Assembly: GCA_963921935.1 (NCBI GenBank)
Contig: OY998185.1
Location: 64,433,717-64,497,716, forward strand
Length of the DNA: 64,000 bases
Direction: 5' to 3'
Source of the DNA: Galeruca laticollis
Taxonomy: Eukaryota > Arthropoda > Insecta > Coleoptera > Chrysomelidae
The notes under the pieces are model-generated. The model had not been told where the DNA came from, did no database searches, and was given only the letters and a program-made list of their open reading frames with translations. The translations under genes were made by a program, and so were the position numbers. This document shows positions 63,620-64,000 of this stretch, piece by piece. Every line of letters begins with the position of its first letter. Positions within the stretch are counted from its first letter, which is position 1.

Positions 63620-64000
63620 TCGGACCAACAACAACATTTGTTCACTCTCCCGGAAGATTATTCACTGGCATACAACATCCCCGCCCGTATCAAGAACGCA
63701 CGAGGGTTGGCAACCGTCTTTCGAAAGAAGTTCGGGCAATTAGAAAAACTTGAAGACCAGATTCCAGCCCCTGGCAAGACACTGAAACTGAAACATAATT
63801 CGCGGTACGTCTTCTACGTGGTAACTAAAAATGAATTCCAAGATCGATCTACCTACCGCGATGTGTGGGAAGCACTTCGAAACCTCCGAGACCATGTGTT
63901 GGAATCCAACGTGAAGAAACTGGCTATGCCTAAGATAGCGAGTAACCAGTTGGATTGGCGAATCATCAGGAACATGGTAGAGATTATCTTTCAAGATACC
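63620..64000 (+). CDS. TARG1/OARD1-like macrodomain at the Gypsy Pol C terminus (partial)
   Basis: In frame with the integrase, ~45 residues after VVHRNRLAPF: LFTLPEDYSLAYNIPARIKN, then ARGLATVFRKKFGQLEKLED, SRYVFYVVTKNEFQDRSTYR, DVWEALRNLRDHVL, VKKLAMPKIASNQLDWRIIR, NMVEIIFQDT, then the window ends. The order (L...D.LAH.I, VFKKKFG, RYIYYLITK, PTYE.L...L, L.MP.IG) is that of the TARG1 (OARD1) macrodomain, which removes ADP-ribose from proteins. Two key loops differ: the glycine-rich MGAGIA loop is NARGLA, and IGCGLDRLQW is IASNQLDW, shorter and without the catalytic Asp position. Likely a macrodomain fold with weakened or altered ligand binding. Confidence 0.75.

Noticed and set aside
1..64000. 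tRNA, rRNA, CRISPR arrays and bacterial-type operons
   Set aside because: None seen. The sequence is eukaryotic repeat-rich DNA. A tRNAscan or Infernal run would be needed to exclude small RNAs completely.

Overview
The window is AT-rich eukaryotic DNA from an animal, most likely an insect. I cannot name the species. The support is indirect: R4/Dong-like, CR1-like and RTE-like LINEs, Penelope-like elements (PLEs), mdg1/412-type Gypsy, hAT, Tc1/mariner, PIF/Harbinger and a Crypton-type tyrosine recombinase all occur together, many (TA)n and (ATT)n microsatellites are present, and genes with introns show GT-AG signals. Nothing looks bacterial: there are no operons, no rRNA or tRNA genes and no CRISPR array. 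The window is essentially a transposon graveyard. The only candidates for ordinary host coding sequence are two short exon-like stretches (36767-36931 minus, 54270-54418 plus) and a broken ubiquitin-protease copy (about 40600-41410).

Layout. 850-5006: an RTE-like LINE (minus) with a 33-bp target duplication, split by a 458-bp solo LTR. 5779-6796: a 1-kb perfect-ended palindrome. 8448-19342: mostly featureless, with (TA)n tracts, a hammerhead-like PLE end and a Tc1/mariner remnant. 19343-27420: an (ATT)n-linked cluster with two head-to-tail R4/Dong-like copies, one apparently intact two-ORF CR1-like LINE (ORFs at 23009-23914 and about 23847-26657), then a third R4-like 3' end. 28545-30100: an element made of five ~173-bp tandem units, next to a LINE RT remnant. 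31246-34998: a hAT transposon with a perfect 8-bp target duplication, containing a rearranged PLE. 35190-39900: LINE fragments, a mariner tail and a second solo LTR. 40229-45410: a putative DNA element carrying a USP2-like pseudogene, then a second PLE itself hit by a hAT remnant and by a PLE hairpin, then a LINE fragment. 46983-50222: a PIF/Harbinger fragment with PLE-end insertions, a copia RT fragment and a spliced Crypton-like recombinase pseudogene. 50497-53500: a 3-kb inverted duplication of the five-unit tandem element, with a PLE hairpin at its centre. 56600-57890: hammerhead-like inverted repeats. 59060-61382: another tandem-unit copy, a LINE RT fragment, a small MITE and a mariner remnant. 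61383-64000: a Gypsy element lacking protease/RT/RNase H, whose integrase frame runs on into a TARG1-like macrodomain and off the window end.

How they work together. There is no pathway here; the logic is nesting. hAT and Harbinger copies were hit by PLEs. PLE terminal sequences alone moved as hairpins with 12, 14 and 16-bp target duplications. R4-like elements sit in (ATT)n tracts. The most noteworthy items are the macrodomain-bearing Gypsy, the tandem-unit element with its giant palindrome, and the repeated hammerhead-ribozyme-like motifs at PLE-type ends.
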